64,000 bases of DNA from Ligustrum vulgare (taxonomy: Eukaryota; Streptophyta; Magnoliopsida; Lamiales; Oleaceae). Shown here piece after piece: positions 10,696 to 22,057 of the stretch. The notes beneath the pieces are model-generated. The model was not told where the DNA came from. It worked only from the letters and a program-made list of their open reading frames with translations, and did not search any database. The DNA lies in contig OY743183.1 of assembly GCA_963555705.1 (NCBI GenBank), forward strand, positions 29,423,932-29,487,931. The letters are read 5' to 3'. The translations under genes were made by a program, and so were the position numbers. Position 1 is the first letter of the stretch. Every line of letters starts with the position of its first letter.

Positions 10696-12250
10696 TGTAG
10701 TGACCAAGGATTTTTCGTGACTTATTTAAATAAATATTATTTAAAATGTGTCGCTACAACTTTGACCCATTTATTTTAAACACATTTTCGCCCAACCATT
10801 TTAAGTGAAAATTTAATTTATTTAAATTTATCTTAGTTCAATTTAAAAGTGTCTCAATTTCATTATTTTATAGTCCAAAATTATTATTTAACTTAAAGCC
10901 CAAATTCTATTCAGCTTGTACCAAATCTATTATTATCAAATTTCAAGGTGAACCAATCAAATTCCTTGGCCCATTTTATAAAAAGCCTAATTGGTAAATT
11001 TTCTAATTTCCATACAAATTTCACAAATTACCAATTTCACAGTCAATTTATGTTCCATTATCAACCCCAATTTCCCCAAACTCCTCTGATTCAGCCATCA
11101 TCTTCTTACATCCCAAAATTCTCTCCTTCAACCCCCTCTGCCCCTTAATCAGTCCAACTCTGTTCAATCCTCCCTCACCCAATCATCAACCATCATGCAT
11201 TTACCAAAATTGAAGCACAACCTACATGTTAATAATTCCCCATTCACCAGCATCATTCACAACACCCACAGACCTACAGCAGGTATACCTTCTTCTCCCT
11301 CAATGTATATTCACGGCAGCCAGACTTCTGGAAATTCATTGTTGATACTAGAATGTTAATTTCTAGTCACCAACACATGAATAATTCCATAAACACAAAG
11401 CCTCCACCATCTGCAATCCAATTTCACAACCAAAAGACCCTCCCTTCTATCCATGATCGAGACACGCATCCTGCACTCCAATCAAAACCAAGCTGCCAAG
11501 CTACCAATTTACAATCAACCAACATCGATCGAACCACCACAGTCCCTCTATACACCAAGTATATCATCATCACCACCACCGGACTCCATCACTGCCCAAT
11601 CGGGTTACACCACAATTCCACCACAACACCACTGCACCAACTCCAAACTGCCACAAGGCCACAGTCCAACCACCGTCTGTACCCACACCAAACTCTCACA
11701 CCACAGCCCCTTCATCGAACCAAGGCCGAACGAAAGCACCACCATAACAGCCTCAAGCAACCCACAACCCTCCATAGCCGGCCGAGCTATCAAGCCCATC
11801 GCTCCCAACCTTTCCTCAACTCCAAACCGCTGCCTGCAGCACCATCATCATCATCATCATCGGCCAAATCCAAGTTCACAGCAAGCAACCACTAACCATC
11901 ACCACCTCCACGATCGAACAACACTGCCAACTTCAATCCCCACCAAATCAACCCAATTTCACCCAAAAAAAACCTAGAATAAGGAAATCCCAGAACCTTA
12001 CCTCTAACATTGATCTAGTTCTGTCCGGATTTTCGCCTGTGAAACCCCAATAACTGCGACCTCCACCATCGGGTTCCTCAAAGTTTTCACACTCGTTTTT
12101 CACACTCAACCGCGCTCAGAGACCACTACACGCCTAAATCGACGCCACTTCCGTGTGGTGGTGCCACCGTCGGCATCCCTGACGGTCTGAGAAAGGAGAA
12201 GGGACGTTCCCTTCCCCGTCTCTACTCTCTCTCTCTCTGTATAAGGTTTA

Positions 12251-12289
<39 letters not shown>

Positions 12290-13307
12290 ATATGTATATA
12301 TGTTATGTATAGTTTAGTTTCAAATATTTACACTTTAGTCCCCAATTTTCAAAAGTTATTATTTTAGCCCCCTAAGTATCAAACCCATTTTATTTCAGTC
12401 CCTGTAGATTAAATTCGTTTGATTTTAAGCCCAAGTTTTACAAGTTATCTATTTCAGTCCCTCAAGTTTTAAAATAGTTTAAAATAGTCACTTCAGTTTT
12501 AAAATCTCTTATTTCAACCACTATATTTTTAAATTAAGTTATTCGAGTGCTCTTTAATTTAAAATATTTTAATTCAACCCCTAAGCTTTTATTTTCATCT
12601 TAAAACTTAAATCCCAAAATACTAAATTTAATTTATTTATTTATAGGGCTAGACGAGGCGCGATAAAATTAAAAGTATTATTCCCGTTTGCTCAATACTC
12701 GAGAAATTAAGGTAGACTCTTATTTACAAATTTACGTTTTCAAAAGTGCGCATCAATGATTATTTGGATTATAAGTTTAGCATGTATGATTGTGTTCATG
12801 AGAATTACTTGCTTTCTAAGCATGAGACTATGTTATAAGAATTTACTTGCATGCATGAGACTTGAACTTGTATGTTATTTACTTGTTCATTAGAATACAA
12901 GTGATCGTTAGACACCTGAGACTTGAATATCATGATTATGTGTTTTTAATTTATAATGTTAAATGATTATTGTGTGCGAGTCTACTGAGTATTTCTATAA
13001 AATACTCACGTTTTCCAAAACAAATTTTGCAGATGACGGAGTTGGCGGCGAGGCGTGCGGTGGTGGCCATTATTGAGATTTTAGAAATGTTTTATTTGAA
13101 GTTGAAACTTGTTTATTTCATGTTTGTTCATAGTTTATTTTCAAATTATTTAAATATTGGAATTGTTGACCTTTCGGGTCAAACTATATAATATTATGTG
13201 AAATGAAATTTCAATTGTTGTTTTATTTTCCGCTAAATCATTATTTTCAAAGTTAATTTGAGACGATGAAGTGGCGTCCTGGGTTTCATGGAATTCGGGG
13301 CGTTACA
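10696..13307 (+). mobile_element. Complete 3' LTR of the chromovirus derivative
   Basis: It starts tgtagtgaccaagg after the polypurine tract and ends gaattcggggcgttaca, with the short inverted ends TGTA/TACA. The order matches LTR A and the solo LTR: A+T-rich head, C-rich/G-poor tract (11150-11980) whose lack of G leaves long Pro/His/Ser/Thr open frames, (CT)n and (TA)n runs (12226-12300), agtccctcaa repeats, stem-loop, and a terminal segment with ggagttggcggcgaggcg. Confidence 0.85.
12987..13007 (+). promoter_or_regulatory. LTR stem-loop, copy C
   Basis: GAGTATTT (12987-12994) pairs with AAATACTC (13000-13007). Loop and flanks are as in copy B. Confidence 0.55.
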
Positions 13308-13505
13308 ATGAGGATTGGCCTATGAATCCATAGTATAGTGGGATGAAAATATGGTCAGTCGAGACCCAACCATAGGTTAGGATATTAACCTGATCATATG
13401 GGACGACCTATGGACCTGTGAAACATGTGATCCAGGAAAGTCAAGTAATAAGACCGGGCCAAAGGTCCTACCAGGGAAGACCCGTGGTTTAACAGTCCAC
13501 GGCCC
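13308..13505 (-). mobile_element. Relic of the Tat 3' LTR
   Basis: The first 65 bp match the outer part of the LTR at 22562-22626. A pyrimidine run (gactttcccctaactt, from about 13507) to its right would be a polypurine tract on the minus strand, which suggests the LTR edge near 13505. An alternative reading puts the LTR edge at 22548 (ATATCA), making this block internal sequence. The limits are uncertain. Confidence 0.35.
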
Positions 13506-13894
13506 ATAGACTTTCCCCTAACTTAGGAGGTAGGAAATTATACCGATCATTGGCCCCCATGCGTCAGAGATCGGGGCAAGATCTCTGGACGTATGACAGC
13601 TATCACGCATTTTTTCCAACTCATGTACTTTAATGCTTAGAGTTAATGAATAGTTCTATCTTAGATGCATGACAGGTGATAGGAGGGAGGGTTGATATTT
13701 TGAGATTTTTCACGCCTAATTTTCCCTATATATATGTGGTCCCCATAATCTCATTCCTTTTACTTGCGAATTTTGAGAGATCAGAGAACTCCTCAAGCAA
13801 TTAGCATGATCCCTTCCTCGACAAAACTTCTTAGCATCTAGGTACGCTCGACCTTTCCCGACCACTCTTAATTTTATTACTTATTTCTAGAGTC

Positions 13895-15720
13895 ATGGTG
13901 AGACAAGTTTCTGTAGGGGACCTTAGAGAGGTGGAGAACTTAGATGAACCCCTAGAGGTCGATCCTTTAGGTTTCTACCAACCCCCGCCTAGTCCCTGAG
14001 GTAATGAATCCGATAGTGGGGAAGAGGTTGAGGATAATCTTAGAGTAGGTAGGGAGCCGAGAAAGGACGAACTTGAACTCCCGACCGATTACAACAAAAT
14101 GAAAGAACACATGGTCGAGGTAGACATGAAGAGGTATAGGTTGGTAGATAAGTATACAGCTAGGGTTCCGGATAGGGATTAGTACTCTTACCATTGCCGG
14201 GAAGGAGAGATGGTTGTGTACCATGAGGCTATTGGCCTTAGGTTGAGGACTTCTTACTGACCATGGGCATATTGGTGGGTCAGATCACCCCCAATGGTTG
14301 GAGGATCCTTGTATATTTCTTACTCATGTGTAGGAGTGTAGGAATAGAACCAATAGTTAACCTATGTAAATGCCTCTTAGAGCTAAAGTATCTGCCCCGA
14401 TGCAATTGCTCTGTATATTTGTGCTGGAAAGGAAGATTTAAGGTTCCTTCCTCCATTAAGTATTGGAAGGAGAAATTCCCTTTTATCAAACCAAGGTAGG
14501 GAGAAAACATATTTTGGGCGACGTTCAGAAGACCTGATGAAGATAGTTTCAATAGGATAGGTAACTTGAGTGAGGAGGCCATAGCCGAGCTTATGGTTAA
14601 TTCAGTGAGAGGGTGTGATTTTAGGTTATTGGCGGAGGAAATAAATGACCTTGTAAATAGTGACATTCTTGACCAAGCTGGCCTTGACCTTCAGCCCGGT
14701 AGGGTTCGGCCTCTTAAATTACGTAAACAAAAATTACCTTGATTTTCCTTTCTCTTCTTAGTCACGTGCACTTTTCTGGAGATCTAACTCTCGTGATCTC
14801 GTTTTGTTTCAGGGATGACTTTTGATTCAGCATTGAAAGAAGCTGCCATGGGCAAGCGAGCTGAAGACGGGATAACTCGTAAGAATCCTCAAAAAAGGAC
14901 AAGGGTTACATCCTCGGGACCCAGTTAGTCCTCTCACTCAAATGTGGGAGTCCAGCTCCCTAGGAAGGTGAGACAACAAAAGGGCCGGGCTCCCCCGCCC
15001 TCTGACTCTGAGTTGGAGGCGAAGAATCTGACTCTTACTTACTGCAAGGAGAAGATGCAAGACTCCTTGCATCCAGACCTTGTAAAGAAGTATCAGTACG
15101 AGATCGGTCTGGAGCGGGGAGTTGAGCGCATTATGAGTTCTGCGCTTCAGTTAAGGCCCGATGTATTTACACAAGTTTTAGTTTAATCCTCTATAGGTAA
15201 GATTTTTCTAACTTGTTTGCCCGACCTGCAAATGTTGAGTATCACCTGGGGAGTTGCCAATCAGAGCATTGAGTGGGGTGAAATGGAAAATCAATTGGTG
15301 CAGTCCGTTTAGGACGAGGCCACCCGGGCTAACGCTACTGAGGAGGAGCTCAGGAAGGTCCGGGCAGACCTCGAGGCTACAACTAAAGAGCGCGAGGAAG
15401 CCTGGGAAGAAAATAAGCAGCTGAAAGAAGAGCTCCCAAAGGCGCGGGAAGGGGAACTCGAAGCCCAAGCCTCTGTCGTGGAGGCTTTCAAGGGTTCCAA
15501 AGAATACAAACTTGCCCTTCGAAACTATGCGCTCGATTTCTACACTCAATCGATCAAGCAGGTGCGGGCTTGGTGTCTTTTAAAATCGCCCGAGCTTGAT
15601 ATGAGCCCAATGGCGGAGTTTCCTCTAGGTGATCTTGATCTCACTCCTTTTGAGGAGGACGAGGATGAGGACGTCGAAGTGGTCGGGGATGCTAAAGATG
15701 GCAACAAGCCCAAGCTTTGA
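13895..15720 (+). pseudogene. Antisense additional ORF of the Tat element (gypsy-type transposon domain)
   Basis: The coding trace runs opposite to gag-pol. It starts at ATG 13895, just after an AG acceptor-like ttatttctag. Part 1 has DYNKMKEHMVEVDMKRY and stops near 13997, 14180 and 14258. Part 2 (frame of 14263) reads QITPNGWRILVYFLLMC, then PSSIKYWKEKFPF, a TAG at 14497, then IFWATFRRPDED and LQPGRVRPLKLR; this layout fits the plant 'putative gypsy type transposon' domain (Pfam PF04195, from memory). A candidate intron ends at the tttgtttcag before 14813. Part 3 (14815-15720, one frame) has stops at about 14926, 15184 and 15310, a Glu/Lys coiled coil (15313-15480), then FKGSKEYKLALRNYALDF and an acidic end. 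A TATA-like ccctatatatatg lies at 13725. Function in the element is unknown. Confidence 0.65.
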
Positions 15721-15859
15721 ACTTCTTTTTCCCAAAAATTGTTTTACTTACATTTTACCTAGGGTATGCCTCGAGGACTACTTGTAATTTTTTGTGAATG
15801 AATTTAATAGTTTCTGCTAAGTACGTCTTTTTTACTTATGCTTTATTCGTAAATTGTTT
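15721..15859. other. Spacer between antisense ORF and tandem repeats
   Basis: A+T-rich, non-coding sequence that could serve as the 3' untranslated end of the antisense ORF. aattttttgtgaatgaattt near 15784 may include a poly(A) signal, but none is canonical. Confidence 0.3.
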
Positions 15860-16200
15860 GTGAAGGTCAGGAAAGTAGGCCGACCTTTATAGGCATTTTA
15901 TACAAAGAAGGGGTTGAGCCCTTGACTTTGTAATTTAAAGGAATAGTAGGTCACGTCGGGCATGTAAGCCAATCTTGTGATTTTTCATACGAAGAAAGGA
16001 CCAAATCCTTAATTTGTGTAATTATGTAAAATAATTTGTTAGGTCGAGTAAGGCCGACCTTGTAGGAAATTTACACAAAGAAGAGGTCAAACTCTTGACT
16101 GTGGATTTGTGAGAAATAATTTATAAGGTCGAGTAAGGCCTACCTCTTAAAGAATTTACACAAAGAAGAGGTCGAACTCTTGACTTTGTTGATTTGTGAG
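15860..16200. repeat. About 80-bp tandem repeats in the Tat 3' region
   Basis: Units carry ggtcgagtaaggccgacc, acacaaagaagaggtcaaactcttgac and gagaaataattt. Clear copies begin near 16041 and 16121, and more diverged ones near 15865 and 15950. Several contain short inverted repeats (ggtcg/cgacc). Confidence 0.65.
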
Positions 16201-16201
16201 A

Positions 16202-16540
16202 AATAATTTGTAACGTCTTGCCATGAGACATTGTAAATTATTCGTGGAAGAATAATTTGTAACGTCTTGTCATGGGACATTGTAAATTATTTGTTGCGAA
16301 ATAATTTGTAACATCTTACCATGAGACATTGTAAATTATTTTTGAGAAATAATTTGTAACGTCTTTCCATGAGACATTGTAAATTATTCGTGAAAGAATA
16401 ATTTGTAATGTCTTTCCATGAGACATTATAAATTATTTGTTGGAAAATAATTTGTAACTTTTTGCCATGAGACATTGTAAATTATTCGTGGAAGAATAAT
16501 TTGTATGTCTTCCCATGAGACATTGTAAGTTATTCCAATA
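16202..16540. repeat. Seven-copy 49-bp tandem array of palindromic units
   Basis: AATAATTTGTAA starts at 16202, 16251, 16300, 16348, 16397, 16446 and 16495, a period of 48-49 bp. Each unit holds gtcttnccatgagac and closes with gtaaattatt, so the outer AATAATTT/AAATTATT and inner gtct/agac arms can pair into one hairpin per unit. Tat elements are known for hypervariable tandem repeats in this 3' region. Confidence 0.85.
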
Positions 16541-16834
16541 TTCTGTCTTCTGGTGCTCATTCTTTGGAAGAAAAACTTTTATTTATGGGGGACTGAACTA
16601 TGGACCTCGTTAAAACCTTTCTCTGAAAAAACCCTTTGGGAAAAAATCTTAAATAAAGAAAAAGAGTACCCGTCCCTAACTCTAAAAGTAAATTAAATGG
16701 GAGCGCAGGCACGACCTCACTGACAAAAATGTAGATGGACGTGCAAGTCTATAATAAAACAAAATGGGGGTCGCAGACCCAACTTCAGTATCTAGACGAT
16801 TTTGCTAACAAGGGAAATTTGTGAAAGAAAAGTG

Positions 16835-18021
16835 CCTACTTGTAGTAAGGCTTTAAATTCTCGATATTCCATGGCTAAGGGAAGGGCTTGAAGTCCATAG
16901 TTCTGAGACTGTATGAGCCTTTTCCAACATTTCAAATAACTTCATATGGTCCTTCCCAAATAGGTCCAAGTTTCCCAGGTTGATGACCAGCGACTTCACT
17001 TCAGCGTAAGACTAGATCTCCCATTCTGAAATCCCTCATCTTGACTTGGAGGTTAAACTTCTTGGACATGGCCTGTTGATAAGAAACTAATTTAAGGGTG
17101 GCATTCTCCTCGACTTCTTCCAAGAGATCAAGACTTTCCCTCTGCCCCTCGACATGATCGGGCGATTCCATAATCATTGCGCAGAAGCTGGGGATTGTTA
17201 CTTCTATTGGAATTGCTGCTTCCATCCCAAAGGGTAGCATGAATGGGGTTTCCCCGATTGCTGTCTTGAATGTTAGACTCGTCCATAGAATTTCAGGGAG
17301 GAGATCAAGCCAATCACCTTTGGTACTGTCAAGGTGAGTCCTAAGAACCTTTGTTCGATTCCCAAATTCTTGCAGAATTGCTTGAAGGCTTGGCACTCGA
17401 ACTGTTGCTCATTGTCAATGATTAATGTATTGGAAAATCCAAAACGACATATTATTGCTTCAAAACAAAGGACTCCAATTTTTGTTCTGAGATTAAGCAA
17501 GAGGCTTTGCCTCTACCCACTTTGTGAAGTATTCTACAGCCACTGCTAGGAATTTGACTTGGCCACGAACTATGGGAAATGACCCAAGTATGTCAATTAC
17601 CCGCTGTGCAAATGGGTATGGGCACATAATTGAAGAGAGCTCTTCCGCTGGTTGACGCATTCGAGCTGCAAACCTTTGGCGCTTATCACAAATTTTCACA
17701 TAGTTGAGTGTGTCTTTCCTCATGGTTGGCCGTAGTAACCATATCGCAGTAACTTAATAACCAAAGCTCTTACTCCCTGGTGTCCTCCACAAATTCCTTC
17801 ATGAACCTCGGCCATAGCAAGGGCTGCTTTTCTCGGGGTTAGACATCGAAGGTAGGGAAGCATGAAACTTTGACTGAATAAAGTGTTTTGGATGATGGTG
17901 TATATCTTGGAGCTCTAGACTTGATCCTTCTAGCTTCTGCTTTGCCATCTGGAAATCTTCCAAATGTCAAATATTCAATTATCGGATCCATCCAGCTGGG
18001 CTCATGTTCTGAAATATCCAT
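16835..18021 (-). pseudogene. Tat integrase, broken
   Basis: Minus-strand fragments in three frames give the integrase order. Upstream part (18021-17839): SWMDPIIEYLTFGRFP. Zinc-finger end and catalytic core (17723-17493): CPYPFAQRVIDILG, VEYFTKWVEAKPLA. Core continuation (17500-17273): FGFSNTLIIDNEQQF, with FEAIICRFG. C-terminal domain (17396-17001 and on to about 16835): DWLDLLPEILW, GETPFMLPFGMEAAIP, FRMGDLVLR, then PGKLGPIWEGPYEV and PWNIENLKPYY. The first catalytic Asp (ID.LG) and the IIDN Asp are visible. Frame changes and stops split the domain, so it cannot be functional. The role was insertion of element DNA. Confidence 0.8.
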
Positions 18022-18336
18022 GACGTCAGGTCATTGTGTGATACTGTGCTCATGAAGTGTTCGCACAAACATAGTCCTCTCCAAGTGATCCAAGTTGGAA
18101 AAAGTTAATCTTGATAGGGCATCAGCTTTTTGATTGGCAGTCCTTGGTATTTTATTTATGCTGCATGACTTGAGTCATGAACTTCCTTTTACAAGTCCAG
18201 AACCATCATTCTGTAAGATGACATCTTTTCATCTTTTGCTTCAAAAGTTCATTCACCTCTTCTACCACCAGCTGTGAATCACTCATGACCTTGACATGCT
18301 CGACCCCGAGATATTGAGCGGCTTGAAGCCCGGAAA

Positions 18337-18720
18337 TTACAGCCTCATACTCTGCATCATTATTAGTAGCCGGGAATTCGAATCTAACTGCGCACTAATT
18401 TCCATTGTCCCATCATCCTTTCTTAGTATAATTCTAGCCCCCAAGCCTGAGGCATTTGATGCTCCATCAACTTGTAAGGTCCATGAATCCTCTTTCTTGT
18501 CATGACCTGTTGGCCCCCGAGGTCTTGGGACGAGTTCGGAGATGAAGTCCGCCAGGACCTGTGCTTTTATAGAAGGTCGTGGTTTGAATTCAATGTCGTA
18601 TTCTCCAAGTTCAATCAACCACTTGAGTAGGCGGCCAGAGACGTCGGGTTTCTGTAGTATCTGTTTCAGAGGCTGGTTTGTGAGGACTGTTATGGCATGG
18701 GTTTGGAAGTAAGGTCTCAA
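18337..18720 (-). pseudogene. Tat RNase H domain, partial
   Basis: A 127-codon open frame reads YFQTHAITVLTNQPLKQIL (end of the RT connection), SGRLLKWLIELGEYDIEF, then the RNase H start LQVDGASNASGLGARIIL and LRKDDGTMEISAQL. This is the arrangement expected between RT and integrase in Tat elements, where the DGA Asp belongs to the RNase H active site. The end (SRLLIMMQSMRL) has frameshifted away from the usual NNEAEYEAL-type motif, and 18022-18336 holds only broken continuation. Confidence 0.8.
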
Positions 18721-18819
18721 CTTTCTTGCTGCGATGACAAGGGAAAGCTAGAGTTGCTCTGCTAGAGTGTATCAAGTTTCAGTATCTAAAAGCATCTTGC
18801 TGACCTAGTAGATCGGTTT

Positions 18820-20018
18820 CTAAACTTTCCCTTCCTTCTTGACTAGAACAGTGCTAATTGCGTGATTTGATACAGCCAGATATAGGAAAAGATCGTCTCC
18901 CAGATTTGGCTTCACCAGAATTGGAGGGCACCACAAGTATTCCTTGAGCTTTTTGAAAGAAGTTTCACATTCTTTGTCCCACTTGAATTCTTTATTCCCT
19001 CTGAGAGATTTGAAGAAAGGGAAGCATTTGTCTGCTGCTCTTGACATGAAATGGCCCAATGCAGACTCTTCTCGTAAGTTTTTGGACTTCTCTAATGTTC
19101 CTTAGAGGCTCCATAGATGTAAGGGATGTGATTTTATTAGGATTAACTTCAATTCCCCGTTGGGTGATCATGAATCCCAAGAATTTGCCCGAACTTACTT
19201 TGAAAGTGCACTTGGCGGGATTTAGCTTCATCCGATGCTGTCAGAGAGTAGAGAAGATGTCTTACAGGTCGGCTATGTGGTCTTTATTTCTCAAGCTCTT
19301 TATGACCATATCATCAACATAAATTTCGATGTTTGGTCCAATGTGTTTGGAGAACACCATGTTTACGAGCCTTTGATAGGTAGTCCCAGCATTTTTTAAC
19401 CCAAATGGCATGACCTTGTAGCAGTATGTTCCTTCATCATCCATAAAGGAAGTTTTATCCTGATCTTCTTGTGCCATTTGGATATGATGATACCCTTGAG
19501 AATGCGTCAAGGAAGCTGTATAGTTTAGAACCCGATGTTGAGTCCACCTGTCTGTCAATTCGGGGAAGAGAAAAACTGTCTTTTGGACATGCTTTGTTCA
19601 GATATGTGAAATCTATGCAGACCTGCCACTTTCCGTTGGCCTTCTTTACCAAGACCACGCTGACTAGCCATTCTGGATATTTTACTTCTTTGATGAACCC
19701 TACTTTCAATAGTTTATCTATTTCTTCCTTGATTATTTGCCTTCTTTTGGTAGCAAACTGTCTTTTTCGCTATTTTACAAGCTTCTTGTCTGGTTGGACG
19801 TTAAGCCTATGCACAAAAAGAGCAGGGTCTATCCCGGGCATATCCTCTGCACTCCATGCGAAAATGTCAAGGTTTCTTTCCAAGTACCGCGACAATTCTT
19901 CTTTCATAAGTTTGGGAAGCTCTTTCCCAATTATGAAACTTTTTCCTTCTAAAATGAGAATTTCCTCCAACTCTTCCACTGGAGACATACGTTCTTCCGT
20001 AGGAGGTTCAATTGACAT
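18820..20018 (-). pseudogene. Tat reverse transcriptase, broken
   Basis: Read on the minus strand: an N-terminal lead (20018-19770, PVEELEEILILEGKSF, LDIFAWSAEDMPGIDP), fingers (19709-19455, VKYPEWLVSVVLVKKANGKW, CIDFTYLNKACPKD), palm (19558-19262, YHHIQMAQEDQDKTSFMDD, KVMPFGLKNAGTTYQRLVN, YVDDMVIKS), thumb (19231-18992, LNPAKCTFKVSSGKFLGFM) and connection (19059-18820, LRGNKEFKWDKECETSFKKL). The YVDD catalytic pair is intact, but the frame changes at least four times and there are stops. The element cannot make active RT. Confidence 0.85.
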
Positions 20019-20330
20019 TAGTTATGCTTTCCCTTTTCCAATGTAACTGATGTAACAACTTCTGGCCATTGCTTAGTTACCTTGCACTATTGCTATGCCT
20101 GCAAGAGTTGGGAACTTGATTGCTAGGTGATATGTTGACACTATTGCTCTTAAGCTATTCAAAAAAGGTCTTCCCAAGATAGCGTTGTAAGCCATCGGGG
20201 TCTTCACGACCTGAAACGGGGTCATCCTGGTCACCTGTTTTTCTCCTGATCCCAGTGAAGTAGGAAGGTCAATTAAACCTTCTGGTCTTACTGTTCCTCC
20301 ACTAAATCCAGTTAATGGATTAATGACTTG

Positions 20331-20606
20331 CTAAAGCCGGTCTTTTGGAAGTTGCATCTTCTCGAAAGCTTCCGAAGAAAGAATATTAGCTGCGCTTCCA
20401 TTGTCAACAAGCACTCTTCTTACATCAAAATTTGCAATTATGGCACTGATGACGACAGCATCGTCGTGGGGGTATACAATTCCTTCCATGTCAAAGTTAC
20501 TGAAACTTATGCTGGCTGAAAGCTCGAGATCATGACTGGCCGACCTGACCTCCAGACTTCCCAATGCCCGAGCATAATTTTTCTTGGCATTATTTGAATC
20601 ACCCAA
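20331..20606 (-). pseudogene. Tat aspartic protease region
   Basis: The frame reads SFSNFDMEGIVYPHDDAVVI then RRVLVDNGSAANILSSEAFE. The DNGSAANIL segment is the single-Asp protease active-site loop (D-x-G-S) in the form usual for Tat/Athila relatives. RT begins about 300 bp downstream; the intervening stretch (20019-20330) looks like the protease C-terminal half in broken frames (FLNSLRAIVSTYHLAIKFPT). Confidence 0.75.
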
Positions 20607-21985
20607 AAGCTATACCTTCGACGATAAAATTTATGGTGCTAGCGGGCCTATTCTTCTCTTCCCCTTTTACCTGACCTTTATCGTCTTTCTTCACGTAATG
20701 CCCTAGGAAGCATCTTTTGATGAGGGCTTCTATCTCCTATTGGAGTATTCTACATTCATCCATAGTATGACCCGGATTTTGTGAAAGTCAGAGTATTTAT
20801 GGCAATTTCGTTCATCGATCTTCCCCTTGATGGGCTCGGACAGTGCAAGTCTTCTCGACCTTTGATTTCCATGAGAATGTAAGACCGATGTACGTTTAAC
20901 GATGTGGAATTATGGTGCCCATAGCTATTCCCCTTCATGTGAGACTGGGAAGAATTCCATCGATCCTCTTACCTTGACCTCTTGTTCCCTTGCTTGACGG
21001 GTTCTGAAGATTGTACTGTTGTTCCATGAACCTGATCCTGTGCCCTTATCGAAAACAGCGTCTCTTCCATATTTATTTATTTTTCTGCTCTTCTGAGGAG
21101 TCCAGTCACGTTTACTGGCGGATTCTTAGACTAGGACATTTTGAATTCCTGACCTTAGATTGCTAGGGTTAGGGCTGAAGTTGTCGATGAGATGTGAAGG
21201 TCGGGAATCTTAAGTCTCTCGGCGTTGAAGCGGGTCATGAACTCTCGTAGTGTTTCATTAGGCCCTTGTCTCAACTGCATGAAAGAAGCGGCTGTCTTCT
21301 TAATCCTTTTGCTGCTTGAAAATAAGGCCATGAATTTCTCAGTAAGATTGGCGAAGGAAGAGATTGACCCTGATAGTATTGTGTAAAACCAATCTTGGGC
21401 AGCATTGGTTAAGGTTTGCGGAAAAGCCTTGCCTAATATTTGGTCGGGAGCATTCTGCATGTCCATGACATTGGTGTAGGTATTCAGGTGGTTGTTTGGA
21501 TCTGTAGTTCCATCGTATTCTTTTATTCGAGGATACTTGAATATTTCTGGTATGGGGAATGGCGTTATTTTAGGGGTGAAACGGGTTCTTCTCGTGAAAG
21601 AGGTTCGACCTTGCGTATTTTGCCTTGTCCTGTCTGCTATTCCTTCTTAAATAATTCTGGAAATTTCTTGCTGTGTCAAGTTGGCGTAAGCCTTGGTAAT
21701 GAGATGGGCCCCTCGATTCCTAGGGAATTGATATCTATAGGATTGACGGGCCTGTGGTCTTCCCTGGGAATCTCTTTAGGAGTCTCCAGGTCGTACTAGT
21801 TAACGATTAGTCTGCCGTTGGAGAATTTGACGGAGGTCACGGAGCTGCTGTTGGAGTTCGTTGAAAGTTTCTCGACTGACTGGTTCATTGTCTGGCGTAA
21901 CTTCTGGATGTTGTTCTTCCCCGACATCTTCAAGAGGTGGATGATTATCCCCTTCAGTCGAGGTAATGGCCGGAAAGGTTATCAT
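20607..21985 (-). pseudogene. Tat gag, broken
   Basis: The N-terminal part (21985-21800) is acidic and ends in a Gln-rich coiled-coil-like FNELQQQLRDLRQILQRQ. The capsid-like core (21466-21155) reads LGKAFPQTLTNAAQDWFYTI, SGSISSFANLTEKFMALF, and LRQGPNETLREFMTRFNAE, a conserved plant gypsy gag pattern. Towards 20750-20640 a PGHTMDEC and EIEALIKRCFLGHYVKK trace marks the nucleocapsid-like end. Stops are frequent between these blocks. It is the particle protein of the element, now a pseudogene. Confidence 0.8.
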
Positions 21986-22036
21986 GTGGATGTAGAGAGG
22001 CGAGATTGACGTCTATTAACCATGACTGATTGTATA

Positions 22037-22057
22037 GATTCCCACAGATGGGCCAAT
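22037..22057 (-). other. Primer binding site of the Tat element (candidate)
   Basis: On the minus strand the LTR ends ...cagcatca and is followed by attggcccatctgtgggaat, resembling the TGGCGCCGTCTGTGGGAA-type site usual in Tat elements with two changes. It fixes the inner LTR edge at 22058. Confidence 0.6.

Larger units (their letters stand above)
5531..13307 (+). mobile_element. Chromovirus (Tekay/Del-like) deletion derivative
   Basis: Both LTRs, a tRNA-Met primer site, gag and a polypurine tract occur in the expected order. The 5' LTR lacks its first ~240 bp. The internal region is only about 2.8 kb and holds an extra ORF (8283), a broken gag (9059-10140) and scraps of the start and end of pol; RT, RNase H and integrase are missing. 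It could move only with proteins from a full element. The two LTRs differ by roughly 4 percent over their last 280 bp (about 12 changes counted by eye). The right end abuts a Tat element at 13308; the left flank has been lost, so no target duplication can be tested. Confidence 0.8.

Noticed and set aside
11353..11895. 180-codon Ser/Pro/His/Thr-rich open frame
   Set aside because: Same composition effect in the 3' LTR; an overlapping frame of similar length is open as well.
16287..16475. Minus-strand open frame with a repeating peptide (QCLMERRYKLF-like)
   Set aside because: It is the translation of the 49-bp tandem array, whose period (49) does not preserve frame from unit to unit over the whole array.
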